Assembly (NCBI GenBank): GCA_019695055.1
Contig: JAIBAT010000150.1
Span: 121,821 to 185,820, forward strand
Length of the DNA stretch: 64,000 nt
Source of the DNA: Candidatus Sumerlaeaceae bacterium
Lineage (GTDB): Bacteria; Sumerlaeota; Sumerlaeia; Sumerlaeales; Sumerlaeaceae
Direction of reading: 5' to 3'
Numbering within the stretch: the stretch's first letter is position 1; each line of letters begins with the position of its first letter. A program made the position numbers and the translations under genes. The notes below the pieces were generated by a model. That model made no database searches. It worked only from the letters and a program-made list of their open reading frames with translations, and was not told the origin of the DNA. Positions 18,927 through 26,812 of the stretch are shown in pieces.

Positions 18927-19527
18927 AAACACGTTATTAACATCATTTGGTAGTCTGTGAATCGGGCGAAACAAGGACTTTTTTCGGGTGTGAAAGCCGC
19001 GAAAAACGGGAGTTTTCGGTGTCGTGAAATTGGTCCCTGCCGACCGTCCCGACGGCCCTGATTGGGGGGGGGAGGGAGGGGGGAGGGGGAGCAATATCGA
19101 GTCCATTTGAGTTAAAGTCAATAATACCAATATTTTGAAGATTGAAAAACGCTGTTTTAATTGCTGCAAATGCGTGTTTAGAGCGGTCTAAATTGCAGAA
19201 ATATGCTCCGAAAATGCTGGTTGTGGGAACCGGTACGGGGCTGTTCGTTTGGCTTGGGTATAGAGCGTTCATGACAAAGCGAGACTGGCACACCAAAAGT
19301 GGTTTGCCTATTCCCTTACAGCCGCTTAGAACCCCTTGGGGAATCATCGCAACGAGTGAACTCAGAGTGCACCATTATTCAGTATGGCGGGCTCGATCCA
19401 TTTGGTTAGGGGCTATTCCGGCTAAAGCACCCAAAGGGAGATTCATGCAGGTTTGATGGCCCACTGGGCTGCACCTTCAGGCGCATTTCACTTTGACAAA
19501 TGTTCCATACACCGCGCACCTGAACTC
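18927..19527. other. About 600-base intergenic stretch without a convincing gene
   Basis: Between the gyrA leader and the exported protein gene no reading frame has a ribosome site, family motif or codon pattern like the neighbours. The 19090-19200 part is markedly AT-rich compared with its surroundings. Reading frames on both strands (up to 134 codons) overlap each other and start at weak codons. The stretch contains the G-tract listed separately and presumably the promoters of gyrA and of the gene at 19528. Confidence 0.5.
19064..19089 (+). other. G-quadruplex-capable G-tract upstream of gyrA
   Basis: The top strand shows runs of 8, 3, 6 and 5 G separated by single A residues (26 bases). 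Four G3+ runs with one-base loops satisfy the standard pattern for a very stable parallel G-quadruplex. It lies 213 bases before the gyrA start, on the non-template side relative to a plus-strand reading. It could equally be a slippage-prone simple sequence or an assembly artefact. Confidence 0.6.
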
Positions 19528-21375
19528 ATGAAGGTAAAGCACCGTCGTTTCATAGGCATTTTCCCGATTTGCCTGTTGGCCACCATTGCATTTGCGGCTG
19601 TGGAATCGGGTACCACCGGGCGGGAAATCTACCTAACCGAGGGGGGCGCCTATTTTCTGGTCCTGGATCGCGATACCCAAGGGGCTTACACCCTCGCCAA
19701 GGGCGGAACTGACTCGCAGACAACAAAGTACTACACGGTAAGCGTCACCGGAACCCAGAAACTCCTCCACCTGACACTTGGAATGCCCGGAGGGTTCAAA
19801 CTTGTCGAAAGTTTGGTTCTGCCATCCGGTGAACAGGACTGGTTCATTGCCAAAATTGAGGACTGCCCACCCGCATACAATATCAGAAAGTACAACTGGC
19901 GGGAGCTTTCTCCGCCGGTGCGCTACCTTCACCGATTGGACGATAACAACATTGTACGCTATTTCGAGGTGCTGGAGAACGTCCCGCGGCCGGACCACCA
20001 GAACTACCGCGCAACTCCTTCGCGCCATTTGTGGAACGACAATACGACAACAGCCCCACTCGTTGAAATTGCTTCGCAGATACTGGCCGCTCACCCGAAA
20101 GATCTTTGGGCCCGGGTCCTTTTTCTGGATGCAGCGGCCCGAAGCAATCGGGCTTTGCTCAAGGACAAGCTGTCAGAGTGGGGGGCTGACTTTCAAAGGT
20201 GCGGCGATTCGCTACTGCTTGCCTCATTTGCAAAAGCCCGGCGGGCCGCGAGGGCCCATGAACTTTCATTAAATGGACAGAATGGTTACGCCCTGCTCGA
20301 CAACTATTGGGAATCTTCCGCCACGCTTGTCCAACGAATCCTCAACCTGACCAGGGCGCTTCAGCTACCGTCCGCTGAATTGGCCCCGACTGTGACCGAA
20401 CCCTGGGACGAGGCACCCAGTTACCTCGATGTGCTAAACCTGGCCAAGGTTTCGCGAACCATTGCGAATCTTCTACTGTTTGATGATCGGCGTGACGAAG
20501 CGGGGAGAATCTTTGCCGCCAATTACCGGATCGGGCAGTGGTATTCGGGCGACTATAGCGTGCTTGCGCGCCTTATTGGCATCTCCCTGCGTGACATGGC
20601 CAGCGACGGGCTGATTCTGTTTGTGCTTAATGGCTGTGACAGCCACGAGGATTTTGCAACACTGTGGAGCCGGCTCGAGAATCTCAACCGGGTTGACCTG
20701 AAACAGCAAACGGAAGATTCCCCAGACTTTGAGATGACGAAGCTTCAATGTCTGCGGCAGACTGGTTTTATCTCGGAGTACGATTTTCGGAGAGACATTG
20801 CCGTAGCAAGATTCCAATTGGTACGCATGGTTACGGCCGCGAGGGACCACGTCGTCACGACCGGCAATTGGCCAGACTCAGAAAAGGAATTCGCACCACT
20901 TCTCCTCGATGGACCGCCGCGCGACCCATTCTCTTCCAACACTTTGCGGTTTCGGGCTGTGGCCGACTCATTTGTCTGCTACAGCGTTGGCCCTGACGGA
21001 CGCGATGGCTGTGCGCAAATCTGCTATGATCCGACAAATGGCACCGTGAGCGACGGCGACATTATGACGACCATTCCCCGCGAGCGCAAATATCCGTTTC
21101 CCCGGTCCGGCGTTCGCGCCTCAACGGCGGAGGACGTACGCAAACAGTTCCCGAACGGGTTACCGCCAGACATTTTCGCCGCCAAAGATCGCAGCCTAAG
21201 CGTGACGAGTTCTCTCCCGATCATCATTTACAGCCAAGGTCCAATCTGCTGTCTGAACTGCGGACAAGGCGATTCGCTTCCGGGTGAACCCAACTACCGT
21301 CCGAAAGTTGAGTACGATCCAACGAACGGCACGGTTAGTGCGGGAGAGCTACTAATACACATCCCGCTGAAGTGA
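19528..21375 (+). CDS. Exported hypothetical protein with pseudopilin-like tail signatures
   Basis: A 615-residue protein. The ATG at 19528 gives a clear signal peptide (MKVKHRRFIGIFPICLLATIAFA). The middle is helical and unassigned (several LLL/FLDAAAR-like helices, TPR-like in appearance but without a clear repeat). The C-terminal 170 residues carry RDPFSSNTLRFR, then CYSVGPDGRDG and YDPTNGTVSDGD, a motif set that follows the DPW...YR...GPDG tail of pseudopilins. A second YDPTNGTVSAGE copy ends the protein, so the tail is duplicated. Function unknown. The cysteines in the tail (CAQICYD, CCLNCG) could form disulfides. Confidence 0.65.
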   Translation: MKVKHRRFIGIFPICLLATIAFAAVESGTTGREIYLTEGGAYFLVLDRDTQGAYTLAKGGTDSQTTKYYTVSVTGTQKLLHLTLGMPGGFKLVESLVLPSGEQDWFIAKIEDCPPAYNIRKYNWRELSPPVRYLHRLDDNNIVRYFEVLENVPRPDHQNYRATPSRHLWNDNTTTAPLVEIASQILAAHPKDLWARVLFLDAAARSNRALLKDKLSEWGADFQRCGDSLLLASFAKARRAARAHELSLNGQNGYALLDNYWESSATLVQRILNLTRALQLPSAELAPTVTEPWDEAPSYLDVLNLAKVSRTIANLLLFDDRRDEAGRIFAANYRIGQWYSGDYSVLARLIGISLRDMASDGLILFVLNGCDSHEDFATLWSRLENLNRVDLKQQTEDSPDFEMTKLQCLRQTGFISEYDFRRDIAVARFQLVRMVTAARDHVVTTGNWPDSEKEFAPLLLDGPPRDPFSSNTLRFRAVADSFVCYSVGPDGRDGCAQICYDPTNGTVSDGDIMTTIPRERKYPFPRSGVRASTAEDVRKQFPNGLPPDIFAAKDRSLSVTSSLPIIIYSQGPICCLNCGQGDSLPGEPNYRPKVEYDPTNGTVSAGELLIHIPLK

Positions 21376-21454
21376 GCCTGGGGTCACAAATGGAATGCTT
21401 TCGTAGTCTGATTCCAACTTAGCCCTTTGGAACGACCTTGCCCATCAGGAAACA

Positions 21455-21482
21455 TTGCAAATTACGAAACAATTCGTATTTT
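21455..21482 (+). promoter_or_regulatory. Promoter of the blaI-blaR unit
   Basis: TTGCAA at 21455-21460 and TATTTT at 21477-21482 are separated by 16 bases and fit a sigma-70-type promoter. Operator 1 fills the spacer between the boxes, so repressor binding would block RNA polymerase. Transcription would start near 21489, about 60 bases before the blaI start. Confidence 0.5.
21463..21478 (+). promoter_or_regulatory. BlaI-type operator 1
   Basis: A perfect dyad TACGAA-ACAA-TTCGTA. The arms match the TACGA/TCGTA half-sites seen in the second operator and in BlaI-family operators of other GC-rich bacteria. It overlaps the -10 region of the proposed promoter. Confidence 0.65.
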
Positions 21483-21494
21483 TGCGCTTGCAAT

Positions 21495-21510
21495 TACGAA
21501 AGACATCGTA
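21495..21510 (+). promoter_or_regulatory. BlaI-type operator 2
   Basis: The dyad TACGA-AAGACA-TCGTA has the same outer half-sites as operator 1. Its centre lies exactly 32 bases from the centre of operator 1, about three helical turns, so two repressor dimers would sit on the same face of the DNA. The preceding TTGCAA is also repeated, so the two sites look like a local duplication. Confidence 0.65.
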
Positions 21511-21550
21511 CTACATGTCCCACTAAACTGTCTCGAAAGGACCTCCGCCC

Positions 21551-21940
21551 GTGACACCCACACCCAAGGTCAAACCTACCAACAGCGAACTGGAGATACT
21601 GCGAGTGCTATGGGATAGGGGGGCGAGCACGGTGGGGCAGGTGCACGAGGTCCTGGCGGCGAAGCGGGACATGGGATACACGACCGTGCTGAAGATGCTC
21701 CAGATCATGATGGAGAAGGGGCTGGTGAGCCGGGACGACTCGCGGCGTCAGCACATATATACCGCGGCGGCGGGCGAACAGAGTGTCCAGCGGCAGCTTA
21801 TGCGCGATTTGCTGGACAAGGCCTTTGCGGGCTCGGCGGCCAACCTCGTGATGCATGCGCTTTCCGCCAAGAAGGCCACCCAACAGGAACTTCAGGAAAT
21901 CCGTGAAATCCTCGACCGCCTCGAAGGAGAGTCCAAATGA
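21551..21940 (+). CDS. blaI: BlaI/MecI/CopY family transcriptional repressor
   Basis: A 129-residue winged-helix repressor starting at GTG 21551 behind AAAGGA. The N-terminal DNA-binding part shows PTNSELEILRVLWDRGASTVGQV and the recognition helix MGYTTVLKMLQIMMEKG; the C-terminal helices form the dimer. BlaI proteins are cleaved or released when the partner BlaR1 senses its signal. The stop codon overlaps the start of the downstream BlaR1-type protease gene (ATGA), and two operators precede the gene, so it should autoregulate. The signal need not be a beta-lactam, as no beta-lactamase is seen here. Confidence 0.92.
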   Translation: MTPTPKVKPTNSELEILRVLWDRGASTVGQVHEVLAAKRDMGYTTVLKMLQIMMEKGLVSRDDSRRQHIYTAAAGEQSVQRQLMRDLLDKAFAGSAANLVMHALSAKKATQQELQEIREILDRLEGESK

Positions 21941-24900
21941 ATTCCGTGTTCTCACAGGAGATGATACTACTCGTTGGCTGGACCCTGGTGCATTTCCTCT
22001 GGCAGGGAGTCGCCGTGGCTGCGGTCGCGTCCGGATTGCTTTGGGTGGCGGCCCGGGGCTCTGCGAATCTCCGCTACCTGATCGCCTGCGCGGCCCTGGC
22101 CGTGATGGCGCTTTGCCCGCCCATCACTGCCATTTACATGAGTTCCCAAACTGCCGCTGCCATCCCAACGGAAGAGCACTTGAACCTTGATGCCCCGTCG
22201 CAACCGGCTCCGCTTTTCACCGACGCCGCCGCACCGGCCGTCAGCCAACCGAACTCGCCCGTTCCGCTTCCCACGGTCGCTGAGCCCGCGTGGACAATGG
22301 AGAAACTCCTCCCTGCATTGGTGATCTTGTGGATGGCAGGGATACTTGTTCTCTCCTGCCGTCTCGTTTTCGGGCTTGCCGGCATCCGGCGCGTTCGCGC
22401 CCATGGGGTGCAACCCGCAAACAGGGAATTGCTGGAACTTGTTTCCCGCCTTGCGAAACTCATGGCCGTTTCGCGCCCCGTTCAGCTTATGGTGTCCGGG
22501 CTGGCGCGGGTACCTGTTACCATTGGCGCACTCAAGCCCGTGATCCTGCTGCCGGCCAGCGCGCTCACCGGTTTGTCTCCCCGGGAAATCGAGCTTATCC
22601 TTGCCCATGAACTCGCCCACATCCGGCGGCACGATTATCTCGCCAACCTTCTCCAGTCGCTGGTCGAGACTGTTCTGTTCTACCATCCGGCAATCTGGTA
22701 TGTGTCCCACGTCATGCGCATGGAGCGCGAACACTGCTGTGACGACATTGCCGTCACGGTTTGTTCAGGCGACAGTGTCTCCCTCGCGCGCGCCCTGGTC
22801 CGGCTGGAGGAATCCCGGCCCACTGGCGGTGTCTTCGCCATCTCCGCACGCGGCGGCAGCCTACTCCATCGCATCCAGCGCCTCGCCGGTTATCAGCACC
22901 AACCGGAGCGCTCATCTTTGAAATGGGCGGCCGGCCTGATCGCCCCGCTCGTGATCATTGGCGTGATTGTCATGGGCAGCCTAACCGGCCATGCGCAGGA
23001 CGAGAGCAATAAACCCGGAGTGTCGGCAGGTGACCAACAAAACTCACCTGATTCAATGGAACATCATCAAGTTCCCGACGAAACAACAGCGCAAGCCACC
23101 AATGGCAACGGTGTGCTCCCGGCTGGATACAGCCTGTCGACCGACCCCAAAGGAAGAATGGAATACAGTTTTGACGACAACAACAATTTGGTGTCCGTGA
23201 CCGCAAGTGGCGACGCCGTTCTTTCCAGTCCTAAAGGCATAACCTATGGGGAGAAAATAGTGATCAGCAACGGAAGGAACGGTCGGACCATGGCTGCGGT
23301 TCATGGAACCACCAGCATTCCGGCCCTAGTGGTCTTCCAATCGGAAAAACTGTCGACCCAATCCTCTGAGCTCCAGCGCGAACTGAGACCGGCCGTTGCT
23401 CAAGACTTTATTGAAAAAGGCCCCGTCGGCTCAGAATACTTAATAACTTTCGACGAATTTGACAGCCCCGCCGAATTCGAGGAGACCTCCGCTTCCCTTC
23501 AGGCCGAAGGGTTCGAGCCCATTCATCGCCTGCCCGGCGGAGCGATTGGCCTTGGCCCCTACAAGGATATCCATCAGGCTGCGGCCGTCCATGATAACGT
23601 GCGCAAGCAAGGCTACAAGAGAACTCGAGTACGCCCAATCCCCCCGGGCGAGCCGTTCGCCATCACCGCGGCTCAAACGATCCGCATTGACCCGTCGTTT
23701 ATAATGACGACGGGCCCAGGCGGAGAAATCCGGTATAAGTTCGACGACGCAAAAGAGGTTGTTTCTGTCACCGCCACCGGGGATGTCGTTCTGTCATCCA
23801 CCAAAGGTATTGTCCAGGGCGACAGCATTACAATCACCCCCAAGGATGGACGAATTACTACCAAAGACAAAGATGGGGGCGCAACTATTAGCCAAGACGA
23901 CAATGCCACACGACTGTTCAAGGCTCTTCCCCCACTTGGCTTTAAAGGGAGCAATGGATTGGAATCCCCCCAACCCTTTGACAATACCTCCCGGATCATC
24001 CAGCGCGCAAGGAAGGCAAACGAGCTCTTCCAGAAGAGTGAAAACCCCGGCGGAGACACGAGCAGCAATCCGTTCATCAGCCCCCCAGTCAAACCGCCCT
24101 CGGGCCCTGTCGGCAAAACCCTTCCCCGGCTGCCCAGAACCGCCACCAAGCCCACCGCGCCGCTCTCCGACTCTGACTATTTCGTCGTCCTCGACGACCC
24201 CCTTGAACCCCACGATAACGAAGAACTCCGCGCCTCCCTTCGCAGGGACGGCTATACTCCCCTGCACCGGATGAAAAGTGGAGGAATAGCGCTCGGCCCA
24301 TTCCAGGAGGAACAAACCGCAACCGCCGCTCTCGAGGAAATTATGGCCGCAGGCTACGCGAATGCCAAGACTGCCCAAGGGCTGACCAATGACATTACAC
24401 TGGAAGCCCCCGTCAACCTTAGCGAGCTTCAGCCACCAACCAAGCTTGAGCCGCTGACCACGCCAAAGTCCTCGATGGCCGTTGTTAAGACCCTCAATGT
24501 CGATGGCGAACTGACATTCCGCGACCTCCGCATCCGAATCACCAGGATCAATGAGAACGATCCGAAGGACAAGAACGACGACTCCGTGGAAATGGTTGTT
24601 CGCGCTCCAAACATTAGCAAAGATCGCACAATATCGGAGTTTCGGAGTGAGTTTGTCGGGGATTACCAAATCAATGTTATCGCAGTCACGCCACAGACCG
24701 CCGAAAACAAAGCAATGGTTCAGCTCGAGGTTCGTTACAACCCATCAGAGGATACACACACTGACATTGGCAGGCAATCCGTTACCAGCATGTTGTCTCT
24801 AATGCAACAATCCCAATTCTGGGATTTGAAGGTGCAACTTGTCGGTCTTGAATTACCCAGGAAAGCTTCCACACCACGCGCGGCAAGCTTTTACATCGTT

Positions 24901-25827
24901 TCAAAAGCTGGGGAACACGACATTCGACTCTCTGTGGGAGAATCCACTGATTTCGCAGGATACAAGATGACCCTGCTGGATGTCCGGGACGCCCAAACCG
25001 CCAAAGCCCCATTGAAGATTGCAAGATTCACAATTAGGCATCTTCCGAGCAATGATGCGGTTCAGCAAAAGGACTCCGAAACTGGAGGGAGCACTAATGC
25101 TTCGATGCCCAGTACAACAGGGATGGGGACGCGAGGGACGGACAACACCGATCTCGAATCAGATGCCAGCCAACCGGTCCCGGCATCAATCACCAAGACC
25201 CTGAAAGTAGAAGGTGTGCTCTCCTTCCGAGACTTGCGAATTCGCGTGGTTAAAATCGATGGAAACGATCCCAAGAACAAAAACGATGACGCAGTTACAT
25301 TAATTGTCCGCACTCCCACGACAAGCGAAGAACAAATCATTTCCGAGTTTCGCAGCGAGACCATCGGGGATTACGAGATTAACATCATCGAAGTCTCGCC
25401 GGGACAACCGGCGTCGGAAGGCACAGTCCGTCTGGAGGTTCGCTGGAATCCCGACCTTGAAACGGTCAATCAGGAAGGAGCAGCCGATAGAATGGTCCGC
25501 GCCCGCCAAGCGGCAGCCGCCGCCGAGGGAAAGCGACAGTATGGCGGCCCCTACTTCGTCCTTGTAGCCAGCAGCGTTTCAAAAGCCGAAGCCGCCAGCG
25601 TGACCCGACAGTTGGTGGATGATGGTTATTTGTACGTCTGGAGCATCGACGAAGACAACGGCCAGGTCAGTGTCATTGTGTGCAACTTTGCCACTGAGGC
25701 AGCCGCGGCCACACAGTTGGGAGCGTTGCGCAGCAAAGGTTACCAATTCGGCAGCGTTGGGTCAGGGAAGATCGTGCGCAAGTGGCCGACGGAAAACTAC
25801 CCCTTCAAGGATCGGCAAATTGAGTAA
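21937..25827 (+). CDS. Giant BlaR1-like M56 metallopeptidase with SPOR-like and duplicated C-terminal domains
   Basis: A 1296-residue protein. N-terminal helices and the M56 peptidase (HELAH at 224-228, then MEREHCCDD around 261-270) match BlaR1/MecR1; a helix at about 330-350 follows. The usual penicillin-binding sensor is absent. Instead come two copies of a fold with SFDDNNNLVSVTASGDAVLSS (about 397-451) and KFDDAKEVVSVTATGDVVLSS (about 584-638). Three SPOR-like segments follow the pattern YFV...L..DGY...GPF (about 500-565, 746-814, 1204-1276). A strong duplication, FRDLRIRITRINENDPKDKNDD (about 849) and FRDLRIRVVKIDGNDPKNKNDD (about 1086), is also present. SPOR domains bind denuded peptidoglycan glycan, so an envelope-damage sensor is plausible. 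Confidence 0.85.
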   Translation: MNSVFSQEMILLVGWTLVHFLWQGVAVAAVASGLLWVAARGSANLRYLIACAALAVMALCPPITAIYMSSQTAAAIPTEEHLNLDAPSQPAPLFTDAAAPAVSQPNSPVPLPTVAEPAWTMEKLLPALVILWMAGILVLSCRLVFGLAGIRRVRAHGVQPANRELLELVSRLAKLMAVSRPVQLMVSGLARVPVTIGALKPVILLPASALTGLSPREIELILAHELAHIRRHDYLANLLQSLVETVLFYHPAIWYVSHVMRMEREHCCDDIAVTVCSGDSVSLARALVRLEESRPTGGVFAISARGGSLLHRIQRLAGYQHQPERSSLKWAAGLIAPLVIIGVIVMGSLTGHAQDESNKPGVSAGDQQNSPDSMEHHQVPDETTAQATNGNGVLPAGYSLSTDPKGRMEYSFDDNNNLVSVTASGDAVLSSPKGITYGEKIVISNGRNGRTMAAVHGTTSIPALVVFQSEKLSTQSSELQRELRPAVAQDFIEKGPVGSEYLITFDEFDSPAEFEETSASLQAEGFEPIHRLPGGAIGLGPYKDIHQAAAVHDNVRKQGYKRTRVRPIPPGEPFAITAAQTIRIDPSFIMTTGPGGEIRYKFDDAKEVVSVTATGDVVLSSTKGIVQGDSITITPKDGRITTKDKDGGATISQDDNATRLFKALPPLGFKGSNGLESPQPFDNTSRIIQRARKANELFQKSENPGGDTSSNPFISPPVKPPSGPVGKTLPRLPRTATKPTAPLSDSDYFVVLDDPLEPHDNEELRASLRRDGYTPLHRMKSGGIALGPFQEEQTATAALEEIMAAGYANAKTAQGLTNDITLEAPVNLSELQPPTKLEPLTTPKSSMAVVKTLNVDGELTFRDLRIRITRINENDPKDKNDDSVEMVVRAPNISKDRTISEFRSEFVGDYQINVIAVTPQTAENKAMVQLEVRYNPSEDTHTDIGRQSVTSMLSLMQQSQFWDLKVQLVGLELPRKASTPRAASFYIVSKAGEHDIRLSVGESTDFAGYKMTLLDVRDAQTAKAPLKIARFTIRHLPSNDAVQQKDSETGGSTNASMPSTTGMGTRGTDNTDLESDASQPVPASITKTLKVEGVLSFRDLRIRVVKIDGNDPKNKNDDAVTLIVRTPTTSEEQIISEFRSETIGDYEINIIEVSPGQPASEGTVRLEVRWNPDLETVNQEGAADRMVRARQAAAAAEGKRQYGGPYFVLVASSVSKAEAASVTRQLVDDGYLYVWSIDEDNGQVSVIVCNFATEAAAATQLGALRSKGYQFGSVGSGKIVRKWPTENYPFKDRQIE

Positions 25828-25854
25828 CTACTGAAACCACCACGCCAAAACAAT

Positions 25855-25896
25855 AATCCCCCGCCGGTCATCAGTTACCGGCGGGGGATTTTTCAT
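25855..25896. terminator. Perfect 14-bp rho-independent terminator, probably bidirectional
   Basis: AATCCCCCGCCGGT (25855-25868) and its exact complement (25877-25890) form a GC-rich stem around an eight-base loop, followed by TTTTTC on the plus strand. The minus strand exits into a short T-rich stretch as well (complement of AAAACAAT). It lies between the end of the BlaR1-like gene and the convergent SYLF gene and can serve both. Confidence 0.9.
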
Positions 25897-25932
25897 TTTA
25901 TCCCTGCACTGAATGATTGAACCGAAAAGCGA

Positions 25933-26505
25933 TCAGTTCAGGTCTGGGTCCTTGTAATACTTGGCACCGGTAACACTAACGCCAACAATGAGTCCCTCCT
26001 GCGTGAACTGGTAGAGGTGAACGCCGGGTGCAACCTGAATCGCCCCGCTGTAGGCGCCCCCTTCCTTCTTGGATTTCGCGGCCGCCATGACGTTGGCACC
26101 GATGGCCCAGCCCGAGTTTACAAATTCGCTCAAGGACGCGGGGCGCTCAAAAACGAAAACCGTGCGGAAACTGTTCGCACCGATACCAAGGCCAGGCTGC
26201 AACTCAACCATCCTCATGAAAGTTTGCTCGCCCGTGGCATTGTTGACCGCGAGGCCTTCGCCCTTGGCTCCGCCCAGTACGCCGAACTTGAAGCCAATAT
26301 CGCTAAACACGGCGTAGCCCGCCGACTTGGCAACGGCCGCCCTGGCACTCGGGTTTGCCTTGTAGAGATGCTCAAGGGTCTGGTTCGTGACCTGGCGAAC
26401 GTATACCCTTTGCTGGTCATTCTGTGAAGCGGTTTTGGGGGTCAGGGAGCAGGCCGCAAGCCCCAAACTCATTGCGACCAAGAGCGACTGCGTGAAGCGT
26501 TTCAT
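25933..26505 (-). CDS. SYLF/YSC84-domain lipoprotein
   Basis: A 190-residue protein with signal MKRFTQSLLVAMSLGLAAC and an LAAC lipobox (Cys19). The mature part shows AGYAVFSDIGFKFGVLGGAKGEG and the GLGIGANSFRTVFVFERP segment, both typical of the SYLF (DUF500/YSC84) lipid-binding fold. The C-terminal YSGAIQVAPGVHLYQFTQEG and GAKYYKDPDLN are the usual ending. Bacterial SYLF lipoproteins are anchored in the membrane with unknown lipid ligands. It shares a terminator with the gene on the opposite strand. Confidence 0.85.
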   Translation of the reverse strand: MKRFTQSLLVAMSLGLAACSLTPKTASQNDQQRVYVRQVTNQTLEHLYKANPSARAAVAKSAGYAVFSDIGFKFGVLGGAKGEGLAVNNATGEQTFMRMVELQPGLGIGANSFRTVFVFERPASLSEFVNSGWAIGANVMAAAKSKKEGGAYSGAIQVAPGVHLYQFTQEGLIVGVSVTGAKYYKDPDLN

Positions 26506-26812
26506 CCTTGTATCCTTTTGATTTATTGCCCGCCGAAGCGGACGATTCTACGCCAACAACATTGAAGCAGATAACGATTTGCCCCCGTTGCCCGGACACT
26601 GTCCATGGGATTTTCCGCATGTGAAGTTGGAGCCCCAGGGCGACGGTGTGCTGGAGAAGGCGAGCAGCTGCCGGATATTGCTCAATGACAAATGCATTTG
26701 ATGACCGTTTGGAGTTGCATGTGCCCGCCCCACGCCTGCCAATGGTGGTTTGAACATGCGGGCCCGCCACCTCATGCCTGCGTGAGACACCATTTCAATT
26801 ATTGAAGGTGAC
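26506..26812. other. 307-base gap between divergent genes
   Basis: No reading frame here has support. The dyad TTCAATTATTGAA (26793-26805, perfect six-base arms) lies just before the ribosome site of the surface-protein gene and might be an operator. The SYLF gene on the minus strand has an AAAGGATACAAGG leader. Nothing else recognisable is seen. Confidence 0.4.

Noticed and set aside
19142..19456. Possible 104-residue protein upstream of the exported protein
   Set aside because: TTG start, no ribosome site, no recognised motif, and an equally long opposing frame overlaps it.
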